A DNA stretch of 64,000 nt from Sphingomonas sp. PP-CE-3G-477 (GCF_003050745.1 NZ_QAOF01000002.1:248001-312000); one strand, 5' to 3'. Positions 9,402 through 16,655 are shown, counted from the stretch's first letter. Translations and numbers: made by a program. Notes: generated from the letters alone by a model not told the origin.

Positions 9402-10414
9402 GTTTCAGGATCCGGGCCGCGGTCGACGACGACCTTCAGCATCTCTACGAGATGGCCAAGCTGACCGGTGGTGGGTTCACCAATCTGCCGCCCGATCGTC
9501 GTGCGCTAACCGCCAAGCTCGAACGCAGCCACGCGGCCTTCGCGCGCGCCGACGGGCCCCTGCAAGACGAGCTGTTCGTGCTGATCCTCGAGAACATCGA
9601 GACCCGCGAAGTCCGCGGCACCTGCCAAATCTTCACGCAGGTCGGCCAGAGCTACCCGTTCTACAGCTACCGGATCGGCCAGCTCACGCAGCACAGCAAG
9701 GAGCTCAACCGCACCTTCCGCGCCGACATGCTGTCGCTCGCCACCGATCTCGAAGGTGCGAGCGAGGTCGGCGGGCTGTTCCTCCATCCTGGCGAACGCG
9801 CGGGCGGTCTCGGCCTGTTGCTCGCCCGCAGCCGCTACCTCTTCATCAAGATGCACCGCGCCCGCTTCGCCGACCGCATCCTCGCCGAGCTACGCGGCGT
9901 TATCGACGAGGCCGGCGGATCGCCGTTCTGGGATGGTCTCGCAGGACGCTTCTTCGGGATGAATTTCCAGGATGCTGATCAGTTCAATGCGATCAACGGG
10001 CATCAGTTCATCGCCGATCTGATGCCCAAGCACCCGATCTACACCGCGATGCTGACGGAGACCGCACGTGCCGCGATCGGCCTACCGCATCCCTCGGGGC
10101 GCGCGGCGATGCGGATGCTGGAGAACGAAGGCTTCGCGTTCGAGAACTATGTAGACATCTTCGACGGCGGCCCGACGATGACCGCGCGCACCGACCGCGT
10201 CCGGTCGATCGCCGATGCGCGTGAGGACGCTATCGTCGGGATCGAAGGCGACGGTGGAACGCAATCACTCGTGGCAACCGGCCAACTCGCAAACTTCCGC
10301 GCTGCGTTCGGTTGCGTTCGGGAGACGAGCGACGGTGTAATTCTGTCGGAAGATTGCGCGCGAGCACTACGCGCCGACAAAGACGACCGCGTAGTTCACG
10401 TCGCCCGACTCTGA
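9398..10414 (+). CDS. astA: Arginine N-succinyltransferase
   Basis: 338 residues. AstA transfers succinyl from succinyl-CoA to the alpha-amino group of arginine, the first step of the ammonia-producing AST pathway. The N-terminal GNAT-like half contains SEVGGLFLHPGERAGGLGLLLARSRYLFI, and the middle contains PFWDGLAGRFFGM and the INGHQFIADLMPKHPIY block, all typical of AstA. The start is GTG at 9398, coupled to the hydrolase stop. The integrated element begins 9 bp after the stop codon, and astB and astD are not in the window. Confidence 0.93.
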   Translation: MSFRIRAAVDDDLQHLYEMAKLTGGGFTNLPPDRRALTAKLERSHAAFARADGPLQDELFVLILENIETREVRGTCQIFTQVGQSYPFYSYRIGQLTQHSKELNRTFRADMLSLATDLEGASEVGGLFLHPGERAGGLGLLLARSRYLFIKMHRARFADRILAELRGVIDEAGGSPFWDGLAGRFFGMNFQDADQFNAINGHQFIADLMPKHPIYTAMLTETARAAIGLPHPSGRAAMRMLENEGFAFENYVDIFDGGPTMTARTDRVRSIADAREDAIVGIEGDGGTQSLVATGQLANFRAAFGCVRETSDGVILSEDCARALRADKDDRVVHVARL

Positions 10415-10423
10415 ACGCTCACC

Positions 10424-10446
10424 GTCGGGTTAATTTACAAATAACC
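10424..10446. repeat. Left attachment-site repeat (attL)
   Basis: The core GTCGGGTTAATTTACAA is identical to 18240-18256, followed by ATAACC here against TTAACC at the right end. The site is an imperfect palindrome (GGGTTA...TAACCC), as expected for a tyrosine-recombinase core. It is intergenic and not part of a tRNA. Confidence 0.8.
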
Positions 10447-10499
10447 CGAGATGGCGGAAATGCGTGAGTCGCGAGCGGAGTTTTCCACTGTTTGTAAGT

Positions 10500-10943
10500 C
10501 TACGTTCTGTTCTCCCAACGCAGCATAGCGGCGTCGGCGAGGGCTGATTGATCACGTTGCTTGGCGTAATGCTCGACCATGAGAAGCGATTGACCGCTGA
10601 CGGCGGCGGTCTGCGCAGCGGAACAACCCGCCTCGAGTAGCGCGATCACCGCGTTCTTGCGCAGGCCGTGCGGCACGCTCGGCGCGCCGGCGGATGCTGA
10701 GAACGCTTTCAGGATCTTGCGGGCGTTGTCATCGCGCATGGGCTTGCCGTGGATCGTCAGACAGATCGGCCCCTCGCCTTGCGATCGCGTTGCCAATTCA
10801 GCCTTGAGCGCGCTGTGGATCGGGATCTTCATCGGCTTCTTCGTCTTGTCCTGGACTACCGTGATCCGATCGTCCTCGACGTCCGACCATTGCATCCCAA
10901 GCACGTCGCCGAGCCGCTGCGCCGTGTAATAGAGCATCGCCAT
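10500..10943 (-). pseudogene. Tyrosine recombinase/integrase, catalytic C-terminal fragment
   Basis: 147 residues remain of a protein that normally has about 350-400. The box I arginine (LYYTAQRLGDVLGM), the HGLRK block (His-x-x-Arg) and the nucleophile tyrosine (VEHYAK) can be placed, so the catalytic half is present, while the arm-binding and core-binding N-terminal domains are missing. A TGA lies three bases before the ATG ending at 10943. Upstream DNA codes for an unrelated phage protein, so the 5' part was lost by deletion. It sits about 55 bp inside the left repeat, the usual place for the element's own integrase. Confidence 0.82.
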
Positions 10944-11268
10944 CGATCATTCCAGGGGCGGGCTGGACGGCAAAACGCTCGACCACCGACCAAGGCACGG
11001 GCCAACGATCGAACGCGCGGGCATGACGATACCGGCGCTTGGCATAGTAGCCAGCCTGTGCGGATAGCTGCTCAGTGCTATACTGACCGGCCCACGGCAG
11101 GGGATACGCATAGCCCGCGTTCTTCGGGCGCCACAGGGTAATGTACGGGTTGCCCCGGAACTCCAGGCGCAGGTCCACGATAGCGTAGGTCGCCGCCACG
11201 TCTGCAACAGCCCCCGATTGAGAGGACACCGAGGCGGGGGCTTTGTCTGCTCCTTGACGCATGTTCAT
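10798..11268 (-). pseudogene. Phage hypothetical protein with its 3' end replaced
   Basis: The first ~105 residues (AIVDLRLEFRGNPYITLWRP, then NAGYAYPLPWAGQYS) look like a compact phage protein of unknown function. After about IDGDA the frame runs out of register over the integrase fragment and yields an Arg-rich tail that does not look native. The junction falls near GATGGCGATGC at about 10937-10947. The start overlaps the tnpB-fusion stop by ATGA. I read it as the 5' part of one gene joined to the 3' part of the integrase gene by a deletion. Confidence 0.6.
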
Positions 11269-11420
11269 GCGAAAGCTCCTTCAGCAAGCGTATCCAGACC
11301 GATACGGAGAATGTTACGCGCGGCGTTGACGTCTCGGTCGTGGACCGTTCCGCAGTCGCTGCACTCCCAGTCTCTTATTCCAAGACCTGCGATACCTTTC
11401 GGCCTCGACGCGGGCAGCGT
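11194..11420 (-). ncRNA. Candidate omega-RNA region of the TnpB element
   Basis: In IS200/IS605-type elements the TnpB guide RNA overlaps the 3' end of tnpB and the element's right end. Just past the tnpB stop, a 7-bp perfect stem (GCCCCCG/CGGGGGC, loop of 18 nt) lies at 11210-11241. If it is the terminal hairpin, the guide would be the ~16 nt at 11194-11209. Both limits are inferred; no expression or covariation evidence is available. Confidence 0.3.
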
Positions 11421-12848
11421 GCCGCACGAAGAACAGGTCTGGGTGCTATAAGCCTCATTGACCTCAAGGAATGTCCGGCCATGCATAATTGCCTTGTACC
11501 GGATTAGACTCTTGAAGCCCGACCAGCCGGCGTCGTTGACCGACTTTGCCATTCTGGTCTTGGCTAACTTCGACGGGCTGACATCACCAACGGCGATGAG
11601 CCCGTACTTCCTGCAAAGGTCATTGCTGGCCTTATGCATGAAATCTTTGCGGCGGTTTCGAGCCTTCGCGTGGATAGCACGCGCTCGCTTCGTCTTTCGC
11701 GCGCGCTGAACCTTTGCCAATGCCGCTTCGCTTTCTCGATAGAAGCGGGGCATCTCGATCTTGTCGCCGTCAGAAAGTGTGGCGAGTGTCTTCAGGCCCA
11801 GGTCAATTCCAACACCGTCGCCTGCGACTGGTTCGGAGCAGGGAACTCCGACAGGCAAATTGATGTACCAATGGCCGTTCGCATCGCAATTGAACGATCC
11901 GGCACCGAACCTTTGACCGGGCTGGATCGAATTGCGAAGGTGCATAGCTTCGTACTCGACACCGTGAAACACGAACCCAGTCCCGTTGAAGCGGACGTAG
12001 TTCGTATTGAACGGGACCCACCCTAGCGACTTCTTGCCCCTCCAACGAAGCCACGCCTTCTTCTGCTGGCGCCGTGATTCGTCATAGGCCCTGCAAATCC
12101 TCTGGATGCTTTGCGAGTGCAGCCTGAGTTCCTTCGACGAGCCAGCCGTAAGCTTCATCAGATCGAACAGGGACAGCCAGTTCCGACGAGCTTGTGCGGC
12201 CTTCTTCTGGGTCTCGTTGCAGTAGTTCCAGACGTAATTGACCGCACGCGCCTGGCGCCGCAGTTCAACGGTACCCGCATCCATTTCCGGCGTGGGGTAG
12301 CCGCATGCCAAATCGAGCGCGAAGGTAACGGCCTTGTCGGCCGTTGCCAGCAAGTCGCCCTCCACCTCCCCCGGCGCTGGCAGTGTCTGCGGGGAGAGGG
12401 CGGCGCGTAGGTGCATCGCCGTGTGATCGGCCCACGTCCCAGCGGTGAACATGATGCGGCCGCGTGACAGCTTCGTCAGGTCGCCGGGGAACGCCTTCGC
12501 ATCGTCGCAATAGTCGTCCCACGCGGTCTGCATGGCCTCACGAACCTGGGCGTCGGTCGGCAACGTCGCGGTCTGCGCGTGCAGCCGGTTCCACCACTCC
12601 ATGACGTTGTACGCCCAGCCGCCTAGACGCCGTTCGTCGATGATGCAGCCGGTTGAGAGGCGAAATTTGTTGCCGTTCTCGCAGCCGATGTAATAGCCGT
12701 AGCCTTCACCGGCATCTGAAACGACGGCCTTGCCGCCACACAGCTTGCAGGGAACGCATCCAGCCTGCGCGTCGAGCATCTGTTCGTGATGGCTGAGACG
12801 ATTCCGCGCCTCCCGCAACTCGGGGCTCGGGTTGGGATTGGGGGTCAT
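11265..12848 (-). CDS. tnpB: TnpB (IS200/IS605 OrfB) RuvC-like protein fused to a phage Lar-like N-terminus
   Basis: 527 residues in one open frame. Residues 1 to about 180 resemble phage proteins: a Lar-like Cys segment (CVPCKLCGG...YYIGCENG) and a WNRL/AWDDYC region. From about residue 195-205 the sequence is TnpB (ARAVNYVWNYCNETQKKAAQ). The RuvC-I Asp is at 349 (GIDLGLKTLA) and RuvC-III Asp at 506 (DRDVNAARN), with a CSSC/CSDC zinc ribbon between. The usual RuvC-II Glu is replaced by Gly421 (AVGDVSPSK), and a Glu at 465 (VNEAYSTQTC) may substitute. A native TnpB of about 339 residues could start at the ATG ending at 12284. TnpB proteins are RNA-guided nucleases. No tnpA is present. Confidence 0.85.
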   Translation of the reverse strand: MTPNPNPSPELREARNRLSHHEQMLDAQAGCVPCKLCGGKAVVSDAGEGYGYYIGCENGNKFRLSTGCIIDERRLGGWAYNVMEWWNRLHAQTATLPTDAQVREAMQTAWDDYCDDAKAFPGDLTKLSRGRIMFTAGTWADHTAMHLRAALSPQTLPAPGEVEGDLLATADKAVTFALDLACGYPTPEMDAGTVELRRQARAVNYVWNYCNETQKKAAQARRNWLSLFDLMKLTAGSSKELRLHSQSIQRICRAYDESRRQQKKAWLRWRGKKSLGWVPFNTNYVRFNGTGFVFHGVEYEAMHLRNSIQPGQRFGAGSFNCDANGHWYINLPVGVPCSEPVAGDGVGIDLGLKTLATLSDGDKIEMPRFYRESEAALAKVQRARKTKRARAIHAKARNRRKDFMHKASNDLCRKYGLIAVGDVSPSKLAKTRMAKSVNDAGWSGFKSLIRYKAIMHGRTFLEVNEAYSTQTCSSCGTLPASRPKGIAGLGIRDWECSDCGTVHDRDVNAARNILRIGLDTLAEGAFA

Positions 12849-13099
12849 GCGGATTGCCTCGCTGCGCACTGTTGGCGCGTCTCTGTTGCGTGGGCGTTGT
12901 CGCCATAATCGCAGTCCCCGCAGCGGGTGCAGACGTTCACCGGCACGGAACAACCGCACCCGTCTCCACAACCGGCGTTCGCGCCTCCATAGCTCTGCAT
13001 GTCGCATCCGACCTCGCGGCAAGCCGATGCGGCGATCTGGCGGCGCAACTGGTCAACGCGGTTTTCAGCGTCAACAAGCTCCTGATTGAGACCGCTCAT
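12845..13099 (-). CDS. Small cysteine-rich phage protein
   Basis: 84 residues. The N-terminus is a short helix with heptad-like spacing (NQELVDAENRVDQLRRQI). The rest has eight cysteines, including CGDGCGC and CTRCGDC, suggesting a metal-binding site or disulfide knot. The ATG ending at 13099 overlaps the preceding gene's stop by ATGA, and the stop overlaps the next ATG in the same way, so the gene is part of a translationally coupled series. No family recognised. Confidence 0.6.
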   Translation of the reverse strand: MSGLNQELVDAENRVDQLRRQIAASACREVGCDMQSYGGANAGCGDGCGCSVPVNVCTRCGDCDYGDNAHATETRQQCAARQSA

Positions 13100-14421
13100 G
13101 CCCCACCTCGGGCGTTGATGACTGGCAAGGCGGCGACCGGAAGCATCGCCTCGTACTTGTCGCGATAGCCTTCCCACGCTTCGGAGGGCTCGATATCGAC
13201 GGTGCGCCCGTACTCTTCTTGGCGATCGTCGTAGTCGGTTCCGTCCGGCGTCAGCGCGAATACCCAACCCTCTTGGAAGCCGTCACGGAATGCGCCGCCA
13301 ACAACCTCCTCGAACTTGTCGTACACCTCGTTGTATTCGGCGACCGATACGCCCTCCGCTTCTCGCGTCTGGGTGGCATCTTCGGACAGCGCAAGGCCGT
13401 AGCTGACGAGGAATGCACCATCCTGCCAAAGCACGCCGATGCCCCCGCACTCTCTGCACCCGCCTCCGGGCTGGCATTTAAAGATCGGGCTGTACGGATA
13501 GTACTTTTCGGAGACGTAGCCCTCGTCGCTCTCCTGACAGCCGGAACACGCGGTCCAGCACCCTCCGTCTTCGTTCACGACCTCGGCAACGCGACGCGTC
13601 AGCCCATCACTCTCCCCCGCTTCTCGCGTCTGGGTGGCATCTAGGCGGGGGTACGCGCCAGCATCAGGCGCGGACGCCGGGCGGTTGGCAGGATCGGCCG
13701 CATACTCGCGCATGGCGTTCGCCGTCTTCATGCCCTGCAAGCTATGCTCGGGATCGCCGCCAGCATTCAGTCGACGTGCTGCCCAAGCACGCACGATCTG
13801 CCACGCATCAGGATCACGCCCCAGCAGAATGAACATTGGCTCACCGGGGCGGCGTTTGGCAAGGCAATCATGGTTGCCCTTGTCCTCCCCCGCACCTTCG
13901 CCCGACTTGCAAGGAAGGGAGGCGGGCGCGAGTTCGGCGGCAAGGTCGCGATACCAACCGACGTTGGGTTCCATGTAGAACGCGGAGCATAGCGCATGAA
14001 CCGTCGTGTCGGCGTCGATCTGCTGCCCGTTCCCGTAGGTATGCCCGAGCCCTTCCCCGGCGAACGTGTCGAGGAGGCAAAAGGCGGTAGCGAGCGCCGA
14101 CTCTTGCTCCTGCGCAACCGGCACCGCTTGCTGTTCTGATGCCGTCACTGGGCTCGCGGCACGGCGATGTCCGGCCAAGCTCAGCGGGACGAACCGGACC
14201 CGGTCGACCCAGTCGATCAGGCGCTCGTCAGCTGCCCGCGTGAAGCACCCTGCGCAGATGTAGCCCGGGCCGAACCGCTCGCCGATCACCTCGGCCCACA
14301 GATCTTCGTCTGCATCCGTGTCAATCGTGATGAACTGCTGGCACCGCGCGCAGCGGGGACGCGTCGACATGCGGGGCGCGGGAGAAGCGGTCACAGGTCC
14401 GGATTGATCAACCACGGGCAT
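13096..14421 (-). CDS. Phage-type hypothetical protein with zinc-finger-like Cys pairs
   Basis: 441 residues from the ATG ending at 14421, preceded by AGAAGGG. The N-terminal CARC...CAGC could bind zinc. The middle segment (LLGRDPDAWQIVRAWAARRL) resembles short phage proteins often found near recombination or replication genes. A second Cys cluster (CWTACSGC, then CQPGGGCRECGG) resembles a DnaJ-like zinc centre. The short phrase DATQTREA occurs twice (around 13385 and 13640 on the plus strand), a sign of internal duplication. Function unknown. Confidence 0.55.
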   Translation of the reverse strand: MPVVDQSGPVTASPAPRMSTRPRCARCQQFITIDTDADEDLWAEVIGERFGPGYICAGCFTRAADERLIDWVDRVRFVPLSLAGHRRAASPVTASEQQAVPVAQEQESALATAFCLLDTFAGEGLGHTYGNGQQIDADTTVHALCSAFYMEPNVGWYRDLAAELAPASLPCKSGEGAGEDKGNHDCLAKRRPGEPMFILLGRDPDAWQIVRAWAARRLNAGGDPEHSLQGMKTANAMREYAADPANRPASAPDAGAYPRLDATQTREAGESDGLTRRVAEVVNEDGGCWTACSGCQESDEGYVSEKYYPYSPIFKCQPGGGCRECGGIGVLWQDGAFLVSYGLALSEDATQTREAEGVSVAEYNEVYDKFEEVVGGAFRDGFQEGWVFALTPDGTDYDDRQEEYGRTVDIEPSEAWEGYRDKYEAMLPVAALPVINARGGA

Positions 14422-14599
14422 ATCCCTTCTTAGGTTCACGGCATGGCGCACAGCGGCCCATGACGAGGCGCGGGCTGTCGTTACCGCAGACGCGGCACTC
14501 GCCTGGCGCACCGATGGCGATGGGTGCGCGTGCGGCGCGGATGTTGCGATCGAGCGCGGCCTGCGCGACGTCGTTCGCCATGTCGGCTACGTCAGCCAT
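14408..14599 (-). CDS. TraR/DksA-type zinc-finger small protein
   Basis: 63 residues. Two Cys pairs in CRVCGNDSPRLVMGRCAPC form a C4 zinc finger like that of TraR/DksA-family phage proteins; the preceding helix (MANDVAQAALDRNIRAA) also fits the phage version. Members of that family bind in the RNA polymerase secondary channel. The ATG ending at 14599 touches the stop of the upstream gene, and the 3' end overlaps the start of the next gene, so it belongs to the minus-strand early operon. Confidence 0.65.
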   Translation of the reverse strand: MADVADMANDVAQAALDRNIRAARAPIAIGAPGECRVCGNDSPRLVMGRCAPCREPKKGYARG

Positions 14600-14838
14600 C
14601 AGGCGGCCTTGTCGGTTAGCTGGGCGTCGGCCTCGACAGCGTGCAGCGGGGATATCGTCAGCGCCTGCTTCGCTGCAAGAGCCATCTCCCGGAAAGCCGT
14701 CTTCCAAGTAGCTCCCGCATCATCCCATGGGGTGCGGTCCTCGACCCGCTCCATTCGGCTCTCCCACATGTACGCCGCGACGTGTTCAATCACCGCGTCT
14801 TCGTCGTTGCTCGTGCAGAGCCGGCACCGCCCAGCCAT
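14599..14838 (-). CDS. Phage hypothetical protein, first gene of the minus-strand operon
   Basis: 79 residues, starting MAGRCRLCTSNDED. An N-terminal CRLC pair is followed by helices rich in Glu, Ala and Met. I chose the ATG ending at 14838; a longer version would begin in the SOS-box region. The SOS box centre is about 27 nt upstream, so this gene and those after it would be controlled by a LexA-type repressor if the box works. No family recognised. Confidence 0.5.
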   Translation of the reverse strand: MAGRCRLCTSNDEDAVIEHVAAYMWESRMERVEDRTPWDDAGATWKTAFREMALAAKQALTISPLHAVEADAQLTDKAA

Positions 14839-14857
14839 ATCGAATCCTTGCAAGTTT

Positions 14858-14872
14858 GTTCCCGTTGCGTTC
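14858..14872. promoter_or_regulatory. SOS (LexA) box in divergent promoter region
   Basis: The sequence is GTTC-CCGTTGC-GTTC, a perfect match to the alphaproteobacterial SOS box (GTTC-N7-GTTC, known from Caulobacter and Rhodobacter). It lies between the start of the minus-strand phage operon (14838) and a plus-strand phage ORF (14882). A TTGCAA at 14848-14853 could be a plus-strand -35 element with the box inside its spacer. This is the expected position for DNA-damage control of an element's early genes. Confidence 0.7.
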
Positions 14873-14881
14873 CATAGAAGG

Positions 14882-15157
14882 ATGCACCGGCAAACGCGAA
14901 TCACGGTCGACTTGGCGGTTCAGATCCTGCGGGATACGCTGGCGCAAACCTCGCATGGCCGCGTCGACACGGTGCCGGTGCGCTTGGCCCTTCGATGCCT
15001 ATGGGCCCACTGCCCTGAGCGCTGGCCTCTCGTGATGTTCTGGGAAGGTGCGCAGCAGGATAACGAGATTGGCCGCAGCCAGAGCGTGACAGCCTCGTTC
15101 AACGGGATCGTGCGCCAGTTGCGCCGGTCTGGGGCCTACTCCGAGACGAGCAGCTGA
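14882..15157 (+). CDS. Phage hypothetical protein
   Basis: 91 residues, divergent from the main element operon. The core PVRLALRCLWAHCPERWPLVMFWEG, ending in GRSQSVTASFNGI, reads as a compact folded protein of a type seen in tailed-phage genomes; I know no function. The ATG lies only 9 nt after the SOS box, so the transcript may be leaderless, or the start may be further in. It ends right against the 59-residue gene on the other strand. Confidence 0.5.
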   Translation: MHRQTRITVDLAVQILRDTLAQTSHGRVDTVPVRLALRCLWAHCPERWPLVMFWEGAQQDNEIGRSQSVTASFNGIVRQLRRSGAYSETSS

Positions 15158-15337
15158 TTATTGAGGCCGCGCTTCCGATATGACGTCCACGGCCGCGGCG
15201 ACCCGGCGCCAGTCCTCGACCGCCACGCGATCGCCAAGCACGTCACCCAGCTGCTGGATGATATAGTCGGACGTCAGCGCGCCATGCTCAGCGAGGATCT
15301 CGCCAGCCTTCACCATCACGTCGCGGTCGGTCATCAT
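15158..15337 (-). CDS. Small phage hypothetical protein (59 aa)
   Basis: 59 residues, MMTDRDVMVKAGEILAEH at the start and DYIIQQLGDVLGDRVAVEDW in the middle. The composition and the acidic-hydrophobic pattern are those of a real small helical protein, and coding continues without interruption to a TAA next to the converging neighbour. No known function. Either of the two adjacent ATGs (ending at 15337 or 15334) could be used. Confidence 0.5.
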   Translation of the reverse strand: MMTDRDVMVKAGEILAEHGALTSDYIIQQLGDVLGDRVAVEDWRRVAAAVDVISEARPQ

Positions 15338-15382
15338 TCGTGAAGCCTATGCGCGGTCGACCGATTCGGGCAAACTATCTGC

Positions 15383-15823
15383 ATGGACGAACTCACCACC
15401 TCCATTGTCGGCATCGACTTCCCGAACGAGGATAAGTCGAAGAGCAACAGGCGCATGGAGTGCATGCTCTGCGCCCCGGGTGACGTCGTCGAGCTACGCC
15501 TCGAGCCGAAGAACCCCTTCGACGCGAACGCCGTTGCCATCTTCAGTGATCGCGGCACGCAGCTGGGCTACGTCAGCGCCGAGCGCGCGCCCCTGATCGG
15601 CAAGCGGATGAAGGAAGACGACGCGACCGCGGTCTTCCAGGCGATGCACGGGAACGGGGCCTATATCCGGATCCGGTTCGGAGGCGGGTTACCTACCCTG
15701 CCCGACCCGGTCCCCGATGTTCCGAAGCCCGCACCTCCCCGCCAGATGCGGCCGGCGCAGCGACCGGTGTACGATCCCCACGCCTTTTACCCTGATGCAG
15801 AGGGTCCCGAGTTCGGCGCTTAG
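15383..15823 (+). CDS. HIRAN domain protein
   Basis: 146 residues. The HIRAN domain (SIVGIDFPN, CAPGDVVELRLEPKNPFD and NAVAIFSDRGTQLGYVSAERA, about residues 8-75) is a DNA-end or stalled-fork binding module in eukaryotic HLTF and in many phage and bacterial proteins. A Pro-rich linker and an acidic tail follow, with no nuclease or helicase domain. It stands alone on the plus strand within the element and may bind damaged or 3'-ended DNA; that is inference from the domain. Confidence 0.8.
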   Translation: MDELTTSIVGIDFPNEDKSKSNRRMECMLCAPGDVVELRLEPKNPFDANAVAIFSDRGTQLGYVSAERAPLIGKRMKEDDATAVFQAMHGNGAYIRIRFGGGLPTLPDPVPDVPKPAPPRQMRPAQRPVYDPHAFYPDAEGPEFGA

Positions 15824-15927
15824 CTTGCCAGATTGAGAACCCGGCTCTTGACTCTGACCGCCGAACGCCGCCCTGATCACGCTATTATGAACAGTCATTG
15901 AGCATCTACTGGGGGCGACGTTCTACC

Positions 15928-16305
15928 ATGGGGAATACTCTAGAATTAATACGCAAAGCTGGAGCGTCTCGGGAGGGCGGCCGGCGGTCTGACGTTCTCC
16001 GGCCACTCGCAATTTTCATAGGCCTGCTACTCTCGGCAATGGCAATTGGAGGAGGAGCAGGTATGGCGACTTGGCTCTTGGTCGTTTTGGCAATTATCAC
16101 GGTCGGTGTAAGCGGTGTTTTCGGGTATTCCTATATCTACTGCCTTCACCAGGATCGTGACGCGCTTCGTTCTGAAAGCTATAATATCGAAAAACTGGCG
16201 ATCCAGCATGGTGTTCTCGGCGACAGCAAAGCGGGTATCATCGAAAGGCCGGAGAACATTCCAGGACAACCTCGGCTTACCAATGACAATGCGGGGCAGG
16301 AATAA
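15928..16305 (+). CDS. Two-TM membrane protein of an AT-rich two-gene cassette
   Basis: 125 residues. Two hydrophobic helices (about residues 30-50 and 53-75: LAIFIGLLLSAMAIGG and TWLLVVLAIITVGVSG) are followed by a cytoplasmic tail with the pattern HQDRDALRSESYNIEKLAIQ and GVLGDS. I have seen similar tails in uncharacterised two-TM proteins but know no function. The DNA is visibly AT-richer than the flanks, with codons (ATA, TTA, AAA) rare elsewhere. Its stop overlaps the ATG of the next gene by one base, so the two proteins are probably made together. I chose the ATG at 15928; a start at 15898 is possible. Confidence 0.6.
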   Translation: MGNTLELIRKAGASREGGRRSDVLRPLAIFIGLLLSAMAIGGGAGMATWLLVVLAIITVGVSGVFGYSYIYCLHQDRDALRSESYNIEKLAIQHGVLGDSKAGIIERPENIPGQPRLTNDNAGQE

Positions 16306-16655
16306 TGGCTAAACGCTTTGTACTAGCTACGCAAACACTTCCTGAAAGTATCGAAGTCGGATTTATCACTGAACTTCGAAAGAAGAAGTTTGGATGGTGG
16401 CATCGGCTACCTGGTGTTTGGTTAGTCATAGACAGAACCGACACCCTAACAGCGCAAGATTTGCGGGACCTCCTCAAGAAACTTTCGCCGTCGACCTTAT
16501 GTCTTTCAATGGAGATACCAAAAGGCAATGCAAATTGGTCCGGGCTAAAAATAGATGATGATATGTTCTCATGGCTAAAATCTGATTGGAACGAGAACCA
16601 GCCAGCGGTTCCAGCGCAACCAAGTAAGGAAGGCGAAGATTTACCTGTTGCCTAA
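16305..16655 (+). CDS. SinR/Cas2-like (ferredoxin-fold) small protein
   Basis: 116 residues. The pattern FVLATQTL...KKFGWWHRLPGVWLV, then LTAQDLRDLLKKL and the C-terminal WSG...WLKSDW, matches the layout of proteins annotated as SinR-family/Cas2-like, which have a small ferredoxin fold related to Cas2 and VapD. Some relatives are nucleases or structural CRISPR subunits; many have no known role. The gene is coupled to the two-TM gene by a one-base overlap (TAATG) and shares its AT-rich codon use. It ends against the PcfJ-like remnant on the other strand. A membrane plus Cas2-like pair in a phage remnant could be a defence or superinfection-exclusion cassette. Confidence 0.55.
   Translation: MAKRFVLATQTLPESIEVGFITELRKKKFGWWHRLPGVWLVIDRTDTLTAQDLRDLLKKLSPSTLCLSMEIPKGNANWSGLKIDDDMFSWLKSDWNENQPAVPAQPSKEGEDLPVA

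Noticed and set aside
16305..16655. CRISPR-associated cas2 gene
   Set aside because: The protein is Cas2-like in pattern, but no cas1, other cas genes or repeat array are present; the SinR-like label is safer.
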